Positions 38,092 to 47,193 of a stretch of DNA of 64,000 bases are shown here, piece after piece. The translations under genes and the position numbers were made by a program. Origin of the DNA: an uncultured Bacteroidota bacterium (GTDB lineage: Bacteria; Bacteroidota; Bacteroidia; Chitinophagales; Chitinophagaceae); NCBI GenBank assembly GCA_903831575.1, contig CAIKYB010000013.1, positions 1 through 64,000 on the forward strand, read 5' to 3'. Numbering within the stretch: the first letter of the stretch is position 1; every line of letters starts with the position of its first letter. The notes under the pieces are model-generated. The model saw only the letters and a list, made by a program, of their open reading frames with translations, was not told the DNA's origin and made no database searches.

Positions 38092-38988
38092 CTATGTTGT
38101 CGTCTTTTGAATTACATAAATAACAGAACTGCATTTTCTTTTGTTAAAAAAACAAATAACATTAGAAATGAAGCCAATTATAAATGCCATAAACAATCCG
38201 AATATATTTTCTTTATATTTTTCACTCAACATGCTCACATAAAAGCTGTCAAACCACATGGGCTTGATGGTTTTAATTTTCATTCCATATTGTCTCATTA
38301 ACAACTCCATACTTTTAGGAGAAAAGTGATACAAGTGTCGTGGCACATCATAAGCGGCCCATTTCGCTTTATAATGACTGGCATCAAAACTCGTGTAATT
38401 TGGAACTGCTATAAACAAAACGCCGTTCGTTTTTAATACTTTTTTTAATTGCGCAACATATTCATGCAACTGGTGTACATGTTCCATCACATGCCACATG
38501 GTAATCGCATCATAAGCATCCGCTTGAAGTTGAAATAATTTATCGGGAGACTGAGGCTCTATTTGATATAAAGTTCTGGCTTTATTAATTGCGGTTTCAT
38601 CGGGCTCTAAACCTGTTACAGCCCATCCTGCAGTTCTCAACGTATGAAGAAAAGCTCCTGTACCGCAACCCACATCTAGCATATTCCCTTTTCTTAATCC
38701 GGTTTGCTGCTGGATTAATTTTCTTTTAGTAGCTAAAGTAAATTTTCTTATCCGATGATAAATGCTATTCACCAAACCTTGCTTCGTATCGCTATGAGAA
38801 ATGTATGCATCAGATTGATAGTACTTTCCAATTTGATCTTGCGTGGCAACATCCTGTGTAAATCTCAAGCTGCAATCTGCGCAATGCCATATCGAAAAAA
38901 TTTCATTCGAAACGGTATAATCCTTCGCCTGAAGTACTGGAATAACATGTTGACTTTTACAAGCTGGACAAAGAGTATAATGAATCAT
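38092..38988 (-). CDS. Class I SAM-dependent methyltransferase with N-terminal zinc ribbon
   Basis: 298 residues. The N-terminus has CPAC (8-11) and CADC (36-39), a zinc ribbon. The methyltransferase domain has LDVGCGTGAFLHTLRTAGW, VTGLEPDE, DAITMWHVMEHVHQ and VLFIAVPNY. The C-terminus has one hydrophobic segment (GLFMAFIIGFISNVICFF), suggesting membrane attachment. Such enzymes often modify sugars or quinones, but the substrate is unknown. It is cotranscribed with the SET-domain gene. Confidence 0.85.
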   Translation of the reverse strand: MIHYTLCPACKSQHVIPVLQAKDYTVSNEIFSIWHCADCSLRFTQDVATQDQIGKYYQSDAYISHSDTKQGLVNSIYHRIRKFTLATKRKLIQQQTGLRKGNMLDVGCGTGAFLHTLRTAGWAVTGLEPDETAINKARTLYQIEPQSPDKLFQLQADAYDAITMWHVMEHVHQLHEYVAQLKKVLKTNGVLFIAVPNYTSFDASHYKAKWAAYDVPRHLYHFSPKSMELLMRQYGMKIKTIKPMWFDSFYVSMLSEKYKENIFGLFMAFIIGFISNVICFFNKRKCSSVIYVIQKTTT

Positions 38989-39000
38989 AAAAGGTATATT

Positions 39001-39630
39001 TTAATAAACAGCATTTGCAGCGTGAGAAGGATGTTGATTCAATTTCTTAGTATCGTTTGAAGTGCTGGTATTATCAGTAACGTAGTGAATAACAACAGTA
39101 AGCAAGAGCAATATAATGACTAAAAAAAACATCAACCATTGATTGCCTTTTTTAACTTTGGCATCTTTGAGATACCCATGCATATATGCAGTTGTCTTTT
39201 GTTCATCACCCACTCTTACCTGATGAACAGCTTCTGGATGAACAACCCTATGTAATGCGATTTTCGGAAAAAAATCCTGAGGCAACTCTCTTTGTTTAAA
39301 TTGCAATTCCCCGTTATCATTTACAGAAATTGTACCGGCTTGAGCAATAGCTACTTCCTGACCTATTTTAATATTCAAAATATCTGTACAATACTGTTGA
39401 AGAATACTACCTGCCAGATGATTATCGATATTTTTTTGCTTTGCAATAAACGAAATAAAAGCAGCAGCATCCTTTTCAACGGATGTCAACTCTATGAATG
39501 GGGCCGGTGCAGAAATTAATTTCTCTCCAACTGAAAAATGTGCATGGCTTTGCTTCAATTCAAGCGTGCCGATTTTCGGCAATGGACAATACTTATACTG
39601 AATAAGAAACTGCTCAATTACATGCTGCAT
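39001..39630 (-). CDS. HU-CCDC81-like domain membrane protein
   Basis: 209 residues from the ATG at 39630; the upstream 15 codons belong to the overlap with the neighbouring barrel gene. The N-terminal half (VIEQFLIQYKYCPLPKIGTLEL ... DIFF-like FFPKIALHRV) resembles the bacterial HU-CCDC81 domain, in which a basic helix pair and LPGIG-type turn occur. One membrane helix (about residues 165-185, WLMFFLVIILLLLTVVI) follows, with a short outer tail. It may organise an envelope complex with the barrel and TPR genes. Confidence 0.6.
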   Translation of the reverse strand: MQHVIEQFLIQYKYCPLPKIGTLELKQSHAHFSVGEKLISAPAPFIELTSVEKDAAAFISFIAKQKNIDNHLAGSILQQYCTDILNIKIGQEVAIAQAGTISVNDNGELQFKQRELPQDFFPKIALHRVVHPEAVHQVRVGDEQKTTAYMHGYLKDAKVKKGNQWLMFFLVIILLLLTVVIHYVTDNTSTSNDTKKLNQHPSHAANAVY

Positions 39631-39641
39631 AGCTGTTATAT

Positions 39642-41285
39642 TTAAAATCGAATGATTAGACCAGCCAAAACACAAATCCCATAAACAGGATAATTATGCC
39701 AGCGCTGGTATTTATCTCCAAAGATATTATTTAGATCTGCAAAAGCATTTATTTTGTTAGTCAACTTATACTCTCCACCCAAACTTAAATCCACCCCGCC
39801 TTTTAAAGACCCTGACTTATTTCCCTTTGCCAGATAATGACCACCACCAAACATATAAAAATCTCCTTTCAATACTAATTTTTTCAACGCATTCCATTGT
39901 ACAGCTGCGGTACACTCCATCGGTAAAGTAGACCAGGCCTTTTCATTGGCTTTCATTCCAGCATACGCATTCAGTGTAATTCCGCCAGTTGCATATAATT
40001 TACCCGGAATCGTATAACTGATATTGCCATGCAATTTAAAATTATTGACTTTATCTTCATTAGACAACACAAATGATTTTTCATCAGCGGTTGCTGCGGT
40101 ATCATTTATAATAAATTGGTAATTATTGTACGACACCCAAGCCACTTTTGCACTAGCTACGATTCGATTAGATAAATTAGTTTTTAATCCTGCGTAATAT
40201 TCCGTTTCTAATGTATTGGTTTGATTTTTTAGAGCAGTAAGATATGGATTGATATAACTTAAATTACGATAGGTATTCTTGTTGAGTTTTCCAATAAATC
40301 CACCTTGCAAAACGAAGGGGAAATTTTTAATCTTGAGTTCCCCAAAGATATTGGGCAAAATAACAAGCTTACCATTATCCCAAATGGCATTAACGCCTCC
40401 ATTTATTTTATACAAAGAATTTTGATAAATTAATGATGGGGAAAATTGAGCCGCGTTATTATGATAATCATAATTAACAGAATCAATATTTTTTGCTGTA
40501 CAATTTGTCAAATCAAACATGGCATCAACTTTCAAGGTAAAGAGGTCGTTGATTTTCTTTTCAGCTGGAACATCTATTCTAAATGTAGTCTCGTTCATTG
40601 CATCCTTTGCTGTAAAGTAATTGAACTGCATTTTAGTATCATAATCAATATTTAAAGTATTCTCTTTCGTATTTCTAAACCCTGCTTTAAAATCCATCTC
40701 TTGAAATTGCTGACTAATCTCATTCTTGTTGTATTTATATAAATCATGATTATACCCATATAAATAAAATTGACGTTGCTTCATTTCAAGACTTGCATAA
40801 GCTTCTGTTTTAGGAAAGAAATAACTTCCTGTTCCCTTCAAAGAAAACAAGGAGTAATTTTGATTTTCAATTTTCCCTTTTGATGAAATATAATCGCCGT
40901 AAACATTCACTAGTAATTCCTTTTTATTTCTTAGACAAGCCCCAGCAGATAATACAGGTGTCGTATGGTTACCAAACCCCGCTTTCACCCAAAAATGATT
41001 CCCGAAATTCATTGTTGTATCCACATTGAAAGCAAGTGGCTTTAAAGTAATTGGAGCATACAAGTAGATAAGCGCCTGATCAGGAATATCATAATTCAAC
41101 TTTTCCTTTACAGCATCTGAAGCTAAAGTAGTTGCAGAAAAATTAATTTTAGCAACATTCATCAATACAGGTTTGTACGCTGAAATTACTGTTACAGATT
41201 GCTTTATTGCAGTATCCTTTTGAGCATATAATTCACGGCAAAATAACAGAGACAGTATCGTAAAAAATATGGAGACAAATTTCAT
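39642..41285 (-). CDS. Outer-membrane beta-barrel protein of the TPR-HU cluster
   Basis: 547 residues from the ATG at 41285, where the signal peptide starts (MKFVSIFFTILSLLFCRELYA). The mature region has alternating aromatic strands typical of a barrel (YGDYISSKG, MQFNYFTAKD, NAFADLNNIFGDKYQRWHNYP) and ends LAGLIIRF with terminal Phe. The DLNNIFGDKYQRW ending is like TonB receptor C-termini, but there is no plug domain. It is 11 nt upstream of the HU-like gene on the same strand. Confidence 0.75.
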   Translation of the reverse strand: MKFVSIFFTILSLLFCRELYAQKDTAIKQSVTVISAYKPVLMNVAKINFSATTLASDAVKEKLNYDIPDQALIYLYAPITLKPLAFNVDTTMNFGNHFWVKAGFGNHTTPVLSAGACLRNKKELLVNVYGDYISSKGKIENQNYSLFSLKGTGSYFFPKTEAYASLEMKQRQFYLYGYNHDLYKYNKNEISQQFQEMDFKAGFRNTKENTLNIDYDTKMQFNYFTAKDAMNETTFRIDVPAEKKINDLFTLKVDAMFDLTNCTAKNIDSVNYDYHNNAAQFSPSLIYQNSLYKINGGVNAIWDNGKLVILPNIFGELKIKNFPFVLQGGFIGKLNKNTYRNLSYINPYLTALKNQTNTLETEYYAGLKTNLSNRIVASAKVAWVSYNNYQFIINDTAATADEKSFVLSNEDKVNNFKLHGNISYTIPGKLYATGGITLNAYAGMKANEKAWSTLPMECTAAVQWNALKKLVLKGDFYMFGGGHYLAKGNKSGSLKGGVDLSLGGEYKLTNKINAFADLNNIFGDKYQRWHNYPVYGICVLAGLIIRF

Positions 41286-41375
41286 ATCCGAAAGATTTTT
41301 ATTTTTAATACTCACTTTGTAAAATTTAAATTCGTTTATAAATTGGAATAACTAGTTCTGAGAAAAATAGCCCAA

Positions 41376-44300
41376 TTATTTATTATTGATTTTAGAGGAT
41401 TGCTGCTCTTTTATTTCAACCAGCACTAACTTTTCAGTTGCCTCATCTTTTAATTCCTTTACAGAAGTATTCTTCGCTACACTTTCATAGGTTGCTTTAG
41501 CATTAAAATAATCTTTCTTTTTTAGAAAAACATCTCCGAGTAAAATATAGGATTTGGCAACCCAATAATCATAAGAACTTGTTTCTTTAATTACAGCCAA
41601 TGCATACTTCTCTGCAAGTAGCAGATTATTCAATAAGAAATAGCTAGAAGCCAACTCATACCTAGCTTGTGCGCCCCAGGCTGCTTTATTAATTAGCATG
41701 ACCAGCTTGAAAGATTCAATGGCAGCAAGTGTGTCCTTTATAGATAGTTGAGATTTGCCTAAAACTAATGATGCGATGGCTTTATCATCAGTACTAATTC
41801 CCTTCTTAGTTAGCAAATCTTTCGCCGCAATATTTGCTTCATCATAAGCTTTCAATTGAAAGCAAGTACGAACTAATCCTCTTAAGGCTTCTAACTTATT
41901 TTCTTCATTATTGCCATTAGCCAACAACAATTGAAATGATTTCTTTGCATTGAGGTAATCATGAGATTCGAAATAATAGATACGTCCCAATTGCAGTGTA
42001 GCCGATTCGAAATATTCGCTTAAGCCTTGTACAGAAACAAAACCATAAGCAGTAATTGCTTTTTTGAAATCCTTTTCCTTTTCATAACAAATGCCTAAGT
42101 AATAATTTGCATCCACTACATATGCTCCGTTTGAATATCGAGTAAGATAGCTATTCAAACTATTTATTGCGATTTTTGCTTCATTATTTTGATATTTTTT
42201 ATACGATGCCTGATATGCTAAAGAGTCAGCTTCGATAATATTAACAGCGATTTTATTAGCTCGTAAAAGTGCAAAATAATCATCAGTCGTTCCTTCTTCT
42301 AAATAGATATCTTTTACAATGGGCAATGCTTCTTCAGCTTCATTTGACTTCGGATAGTTTTTTATCAAATCCTTAAAAGCATCGATAGCGTTGAGATTAT
42401 CGTTGTTATTATAATATGCTAACCCTAATTTTAAAAATACTTTTGGGCGAATACTAAGAGCTTGATTAGAAGCCGTCAATCTTTTCAAATAAGGAATTGC
42501 TTTTGAAAAGTTTTCATCTGCAATATAAGTTAAAGCCATTTCAAATTGTGCATCATCTAATAAATTACTGTTAGGAAATGAGCTGCTTAATTGAGCTAAT
42601 AAATTTATTTTATCTAAACTGCTTTTCACTCCCACTATCATGGCTTTTTGAAACAACGCATAATCAGATTGAGGAAATTTCAATAAAATTACTTTATCAT
42701 ACATCAGATTTGCATTTGCATAATCTTTCAGCATAAAATTACAATCTGCCATTCTTACAAAAACATCTTGTTCGATTGAAGTTGAATTAATGGTTGGTTC
42801 AATTACGATTAAACTAAATTGAGTCAATGCCAATTTGAATTGTTCTTTTTGGAAATAACTATAGCCCAAATTATATTTTGCATGCGAAAAATTCGCCTCG
42901 CCTTGCGGCGGAACTTTACTGTCTAAAAAAGTAGCTGTAAAAGAAATACAAGTGTCATATTTTTGTTGGCGATAAGCAATTTCCCCTTTCCAGAAAGCAG
43001 CATAAGAAGTAATTATAGAAGCTGGGGTATTTTTAAGAATACTATTCAACAAACCATCTGCATCATTTATTTGTTGGTCATTAATTAATTGAATGGCTTT
43101 GCCATAAAGAAGTTTAGCATATACTTTTTGCTGCGATAAAGTAGGATTATTTAATGTAGCATAAACAGCTAACCCTTCAGTAAAATTATTTGTATTGGCC
43201 AGGATATTTACCAAAATTAGTTTCGCTTCTTCTTCATATTCCGAATTGGGATAATCGCTGATAAACTGTTTTATTTCATTCAATGCAACATCCTGAAAAC
43301 CTAATTCATAAGATAATTTAGCATAATTGAAACGGGATATTTTTTGCTGAATTTTATTGGTACTATTATACGCGCTATATTGAAAAGCACTTCTAGCATT
43401 GGCTTTATCATTAATATTCAAATACAAACTACCCAAAAGATACATGCTGTTTTGGCCCATCGAATCTCTCTCATTACTTAATTGCTTAAATCCCTCAATG
43501 GCTTTTGTAGTATTATTTGTTTTATAATAACAAAAACTCAAATCGTACATCACTTCTTTTGAAACCTTATCATTATCATTGACATGTTGTTCAAAAAATG
43601 GAAGTGCTTTTGAGAAATTTTCTTTCTCGAAATAAAGCTGTGCTACCAATAATTGCAAATTACTTTTATAATACAAATCTCCGCCTGCTGACAACACGCT
43701 TTCTCCATACTCCAAGGACTCCAGCTTTTTATTTTGCAAATACAATATTTCAGCAACATAATAAGGTACGACCTGATTGTATTCAGAAACTTTTTCTACC
43801 AATCTAAAAGATTGCAATGCCGACTCATAATCCTTATCCCCATAAGAAATAAATCCATAATAATAATTGGCGGGCAAATAATATTTGATAGAAACCAATG
43901 AAATCAAGTCTGCAAAAAGAATCTTGGCCTCGCTGAATTTTTTAATATTAAATAGTGCATACCCATTTTCAAATTTGGTATTTATCATCTCTTCTTTACT
44001 CAGATGTTCAAACTTTGTACGACTAAAAAAATCAGCCGCTTTTTGAAAGTCTTTATTTATAAAATAATAATGCCCCAAATGAAAACAAAGTTCCTGTATA
44101 CGAAACTTATTATTACTCTCCGCGATATAATTATTGGCATCTTTTTCTGCAATAGAAAGCTGTAAATGTAATTCGCAAACGATATAAAAATAATCGACAT
44201 CATCTTTGATATAAGAAAAATCACTTTTCGAATAATCAGGATATTGAATCTTCAATTCTTTTAATAGTGGATATGCCTGTTCAAAATCGTTCTGATTTAC

Positions 44301-44420
44301 AAAAGACCTTGCCTCCTTATATTTTTTTTCTACATCAAGTACAAGATGAGTAGGTTGAGCGAAGGGGATAAGAAAAGAGAAGACAATACTTAGTAAGATT
44401 ACAGTTTTTTTTATAGCCAT
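41376..44420 (-). CDS. Large periplasmic tetratricopeptide-repeat protein
   Basis: 1014 residues with a signal peptide (KKTVILLSIVFSFLIPFAQP). The whole mature part is TPR-like helical hairpins, for example YNLGYSYFQKEQFKLALTQF, AAFWKGEIAYRQQKYDTC and LGICYEKEKDFKKAITAYG. About 20 or more repeats can be counted by eye. The protein resembles the YbgF/BamD-style scaffolds. It is first in a minus-strand run with the barrel and HU-like genes. Confidence 0.85.
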   Translation of the reverse strand: MAIKKTVILLSIVFSFLIPFAQPTHLVLDVEKKYKEARSFVNQNDFEQAYPLLKELKIQYPDYSKSDFSYIKDDVDYFYIVCELHLQLSIAEKDANNYIAESNNKFRIQELCFHLGHYYFINKDFQKAADFFSRTKFEHLSKEEMINTKFENGYALFNIKKFSEAKILFADLISLVSIKYYLPANYYYGFISYGDKDYESALQSFRLVEKVSEYNQVVPYYVAEILYLQNKKLESLEYGESVLSAGGDLYYKSNLQLLVAQLYFEKENFSKALPFFEQHVNDNDKVSKEVMYDLSFCYYKTNNTTKAIEGFKQLSNERDSMGQNSMYLLGSLYLNINDKANARSAFQYSAYNSTNKIQQKISRFNYAKLSYELGFQDVALNEIKQFISDYPNSEYEEEAKLILVNILANTNNFTEGLAVYATLNNPTLSQQKVYAKLLYGKAIQLINDQQINDADGLLNSILKNTPASIITSYAAFWKGEIAYRQQKYDTCISFTATFLDSKVPPQGEANFSHAKYNLGYSYFQKEQFKLALTQFSLIVIEPTINSTSIEQDVFVRMADCNFMLKDYANANLMYDKVILLKFPQSDYALFQKAMIVGVKSSLDKINLLAQLSSSFPNSNLLDDAQFEMALTYIADENFSKAIPYLKRLTASNQALSIRPKVFLKLGLAYYNNNDNLNAIDAFKDLIKNYPKSNEAEEALPIVKDIYLEEGTTDDYFALLRANKIAVNIIEADSLAYQASYKKYQNNEAKIAINSLNSYLTRYSNGAYVVDANYYLGICYEKEKDFKKAITAYGFVSVQGLSEYFESATLQLGRIYYFESHDYLNAKKSFQLLLANGNNEENKLEALRGLVRTCFQLKAYDEANIAAKDLLTKKGISTDDKAIASLVLGKSQLSIKDTLAAIESFKLVMLINKAAWGAQARYELASSYFLLNNLLLAEKYALAVIKETSSYDYWVAKSYILLGDVFLKKKDYFNAKATYESVAKNTSVKELKDEATEKLVLVEIKEQQSSKINNK

Positions 44421-44618
44421 AATGATGATTCTTTTCTAATTTGATTATTGGTAAAGCTACTTTACAAAATGCAAAGAAAAAGAAAAAAAACAGCTTTGCC
44501 TCTAATGAAATCATAACCTGAAATAAAACGAAGTAAGATTGTATCTTCCTGATAGTAAAAAAATACTTATTTTTAATAAAAAAAATATTAACCTCTACCT
44601 AGAAATTAAATATTAAAA

Positions 44619-45026
44619 ATGAGAAAACTAATTTCAACAAATTATTCAGCTGGCGCTTTTAATGCCGCCACACTGCTTTTACGCCTCGTTTTCGGAGTTT
44701 TGATGATGAACCATGGCTATGATAAATTGGTACATTTTGCTGCATATCAATCTAAGTTTATAAATCTCCTCGGATTGGGCAGTACTACTTGTTTGCTCTT
44801 GGTAATTTTCGCTGAATTCTTTTGTGCTCTTTTTGTTTTATTGGGACTATTTACGAGACTTTCGACCATTCCCATAATTATTTGCATGGCTGTAGCTTTA
44901 GTAAAAGTTCATCACAATCAAATTTTTGGTGAAGGGCAAATGGCCTATATCTATCTTACTACATTCCTTGTATTGCTCATTATTGGCCCTGGAAAAATAA
45001 GTGTAGACGGTGTAAGTGGAAAGTAG
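44619..45026 (+). CDS. DoxX-family membrane protein
   Basis: 135 residues with four membrane helices. The DoxX pattern is LLRLVFGVLMMNHGYDKLVHF, LLVIFAEFFCALFVLLGLFTRL, IIICMAVALVKVH and a terminal GPGKISVDG. The family contains quinone-linked and redox-associated subunits; the function here is unknown. It is divergent from the TPR gene and convergent with DUF6526. Confidence 0.88.
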   Translation: MRKLISTNYSAGAFNAATLLLRLVFGVLMMNHGYDKLVHFAAYQSKFINLLGLGSTTCLLLVIFAEFFCALFVLLGLFTRLSTIPIIICMAVALVKVHHNQIFGEGQMAYIYLTTFLVLLIIGPGKISVDGVSGK

Positions 45027-45131
45027 TGCCCTTCGGGTGTTTAATAAGTTTAAGGTTTAAGTCGCTGCGCTGGCTTAAAAGTTGAATAGTTTAAATTTGC
45101 TAGCTATTTTTCATTCAACCATTCAACCACC
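45027..45131. repeat. Inverted GGTTTAA/GTTGAATAG and ATTCAACC array at a convergent junction
   Basis: The left part reads GTTTAATAAGTTTAAGGTTTAA and AAAGTTGAATAG; the right part reads ATTCAACCATTCAACCACC. The right arm runs to the stop codon of the minus gene at 45131. AAGTCGCTGCGCTGG matches a sister element at 17614 (AAGTCGCTTCGCTTG). Confidence 0.7.
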
Positions 45132-45565
45132 TACACCCTATAATAATCCCCTTTCCAATTTTTTATTGCTGCTTTAATTTGTTTATTAGATAATTTTTCG
45201 TCTGCTGCTTTTTTAGCCAAAGCCACAAATTCCTCATCTGATGCAAAACGCAATGCAATGATTTGAGAGATGGTTAAACGATTATCTAACAGCTTGCCTG
45301 TGATAGAAAAATGTCTGAGATTTTCTTCTGCACGAATAGCCCTGTCTTGAGCTTTTAATGCAAAGGAACGAGTATAAAAACCAATAAATACAACTCCAAC
45401 ACAAAGATCAAAAAATAAAACAGGAAGCAAGTTCCCATCCCAAGCATGAGTAAGATCCTCAACAGAAATCAAAGAAAATATGATAACGATTAATGGCAAC
45501 GCAATACCAACGTAATATAAGCTGGGTGCTTTTCGCATGTGATTTTTGAAGTTTTGATTGTTCAT
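45131..45565 (-). CDS. DUF6526-like membrane protein
   Basis: 144 residues. Two membrane helices (about 17-34 and 46-66) are followed by a conserved cytoplasmic helical region: QDRAIRAEENLRHFSITGKLLDNRLTISQIIALRFASDEEFVALAKKA, then QIKAAIKNWKGDYYRV. The order and spacing fit the Bacteroidota DUF6526 family. The function is unknown. It is convergent with doxX; the repeat array is at its stop codon. Confidence 0.8.
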   Translation of the reverse strand: MNNQNFKNHMRKAPSLYYVGIALPLIVIIFSLISVEDLTHAWDGNLLPVLFFDLCVGVVFIGFYTRSFALKAQDRAIRAEENLRHFSITGKLLDNRLTISQIIALRFASDEEFVALAKKAADEKLSNKQIKAAIKNWKGDYYRV

Positions 45566-45618
45566 TTTTGCTGTTTTTTTAATTACAGCGTGAAATTAGT
45601 TTAAAAAAAATCAAATTT

Positions 45619-45642
45619 GGATATTGCAATATTACGAATACC
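45619..45642. repeat. Dispersed palindrome copy, cinA upstream
   Basis: GGATATTGCAATATTACGAATACC: the stretch ATATTGCAATATTACGAATA is shared with 26651-26692 and 57410-57433. It lies 106 nt before the cinA start in the divergent DUF6526-cinA gap. Confidence 0.8.
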
Positions 45643-45735
45643 AATAAAATTGGAATATTTCTATAATAAACAACTTTCTAAACGAAATAAAGCTATTTTT
45701 TATAGGGCAGAAATTTTTTTCAAATGCAAAAGTTA

Positions 45736-45743
45736 TACTTTTG
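45736..45743 (+). promoter_or_regulatory. -7 box immediately before the cinA start
   Basis: TACTTTTG ends 4 nt before the ATG at 45748. Transcription would then start at or within a few bases of the ATG (leaderless). Confidence 0.6.
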
Positions 45744-45747
45744 AATC

Positions 45748-47004
45748 ATGACAACAGTATCTATTATCACCATTGGCGATGAATTATTAATCGGGCAAGT
45801 TATTGACACCAACAGCGCCTGGCTGGCACAAGAACTCAATAAGATTGGCATAACAGTAACAAGGAGAGTTGCTGTTGGTGATAAGTACGATGAGATTTGG
45901 AATGCATTGGATCAGGAAGCTGCAACTGCCAATATTATTTTAATTACCGGAGGATTAGGACCAACAGCAGATGACATTACAAAACCCTTACTCTGTAAAT
46001 ATTTCAATGGCAAAATGATTGTAAATCAGGAAGCGTTGGAAAATGTAACACTCCTATTTGAAAAAGTTTTCAAACGACCACTTACTGAAAGGAATATCAA
46101 ACAAGCAGAAGTGCCCGACACTTGTCGTGTATTAATTAATCCAAGAGGAACAGCAGCCGGAATGCTCTTTGAAAAAGAAAATAAAATTTTTGTGAGCATG
46201 CCTGGGGTACCTCATGAAATGAAAGGAATAATGATGGACCATGTTATTCCTTTACTGAAAAATAAATTCGATTTGCCTCATATTGCATATCGAACGTTAG
46301 TCACTTTCGGTATTGGAGAATCGATGTTGGCAGATTTGATTCAATCATTTGAAGAAGCGCTACCAACACATATCAAATTAGCATATCTCCCTAATTACGG
46401 CATCGTAAGGTTAAGGCTCAGTGCAATCGGCAAGGATAAAGATTTACTTGAAAAAGAAATTGATACACTCTTTATTACACTTCAGGAATTGGCAAAAGAT
46501 TATGTGGTTACAAACGAGGACGAACCCATGGAGAAAATTGTAGCCAAGATGCTTCTGCAAAGGAAACAAAATTTAGCTACTGCTGAAAGTTGTACTGGAG
46601 GATATTTAGCTCATTTAATTACAAGTATTCCAGGATCTTCTGCATTTTTTCAAGGAAGCATGATTACTTATTCAAATCAGGTGAAGGAACATTTATTACA
46701 GGTAAAAAAAGATACCATCGAAAAAAATGGAGCGGTAAGTGAAGCTGTTGTTATTGAAATGACCCAAGGTATTCTTAAACATTTAAAAACAACTTATGCT
46801 ATCTCCGTTTCCGGTATCATGGGCCCTGATGGTGGTACCGCAGAAAAGCCCGTTGGTACTGTTTGGGTAGCCGTTGGAAATTTAAACTCCATCAAAACGC
46901 ATCAGTTTCATTTCCGATTTGACAGACAAAAAAACATCCAACTCACCGCAATGAATGCCTTTAATTTACTCAGACAGTTTATTATTGGAAGTGATTCAAA
47001 TTGA
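45748..47004 (+). CDS. cinA: Competence/damage-inducible protein A
   Basis: 418 residues, full length. The N-terminal MoaB/MogA-like domain (1-170) has ITIGDELLIGQVIDTNSAWLA, ITGGLGPTADDITKP and NPRGTAAGM ... MPGVPHEMKG. The C-terminal CinA domain (255-418) has TAESCTGGYLAHLITSIPGSS, SYSNQVK-like TYSNQVKEHLL and SGIMGPDGGTAEKPVGTVW. The C-terminal domain deamidates NMN and the N-terminal domain hydrolyses ADP-ribose, by family knowledge. No neighbouring operon partner is apparent. Confidence 0.93.
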   Translation: MTTVSIITIGDELLIGQVIDTNSAWLAQELNKIGITVTRRVAVGDKYDEIWNALDQEAATANIILITGGLGPTADDITKPLLCKYFNGKMIVNQEALENVTLLFEKVFKRPLTERNIKQAEVPDTCRVLINPRGTAAGMLFEKENKIFVSMPGVPHEMKGIMMDHVIPLLKNKFDLPHIAYRTLVTFGIGESMLADLIQSFEEALPTHIKLAYLPNYGIVRLRLSAIGKDKDLLEKEIDTLFITLQELAKDYVVTNEDEPMEKIVAKMLLQRKQNLATAESCTGGYLAHLITSIPGSSAFFQGSMITYSNQVKEHLLQVKKDTIEKNGAVSEAVVIEMTQGILKHLKTTYAISVSGIMGPDGGTAEKPVGTVWVAVGNLNSIKTHQFHFRFDRQKNIQLTAMNAFNLLRQFIIGSDSN

Positions 47005-47153
47005 AATCATCAAACAATAAACTTCAATCCTTATATTTTAACCAATAAAAACTGATTTTCAAAAGAAGTTTTAACCTTAAAATAGTAATTATTGAATATC
47101 ATTCAAGCTTATCAAAATACACAAACACATCCTCTGAACTTGACCTTTTTACT

Positions 47154-47161
47154 TACATTTG
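47154..47161 (+). promoter_or_regulatory. -7 box of the E2 gene
   Basis: TACATTTG (TAnnTTTG), 32 nt before the ATG at 47194. A TTGAC occurs at 47140 but is too near to be a -33 element. Confidence 0.6.
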
Positions 47162-47193
47162 CCATTATTAATTAACCATTAGTTTTCTAAAAT

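Noticed and set aside
47140-47144. TTGAC as a -33 element of the E2 promoter
   Set aside because: Only 14 bases before the TAnnTTTG box; the usual spacing is about 19-20.
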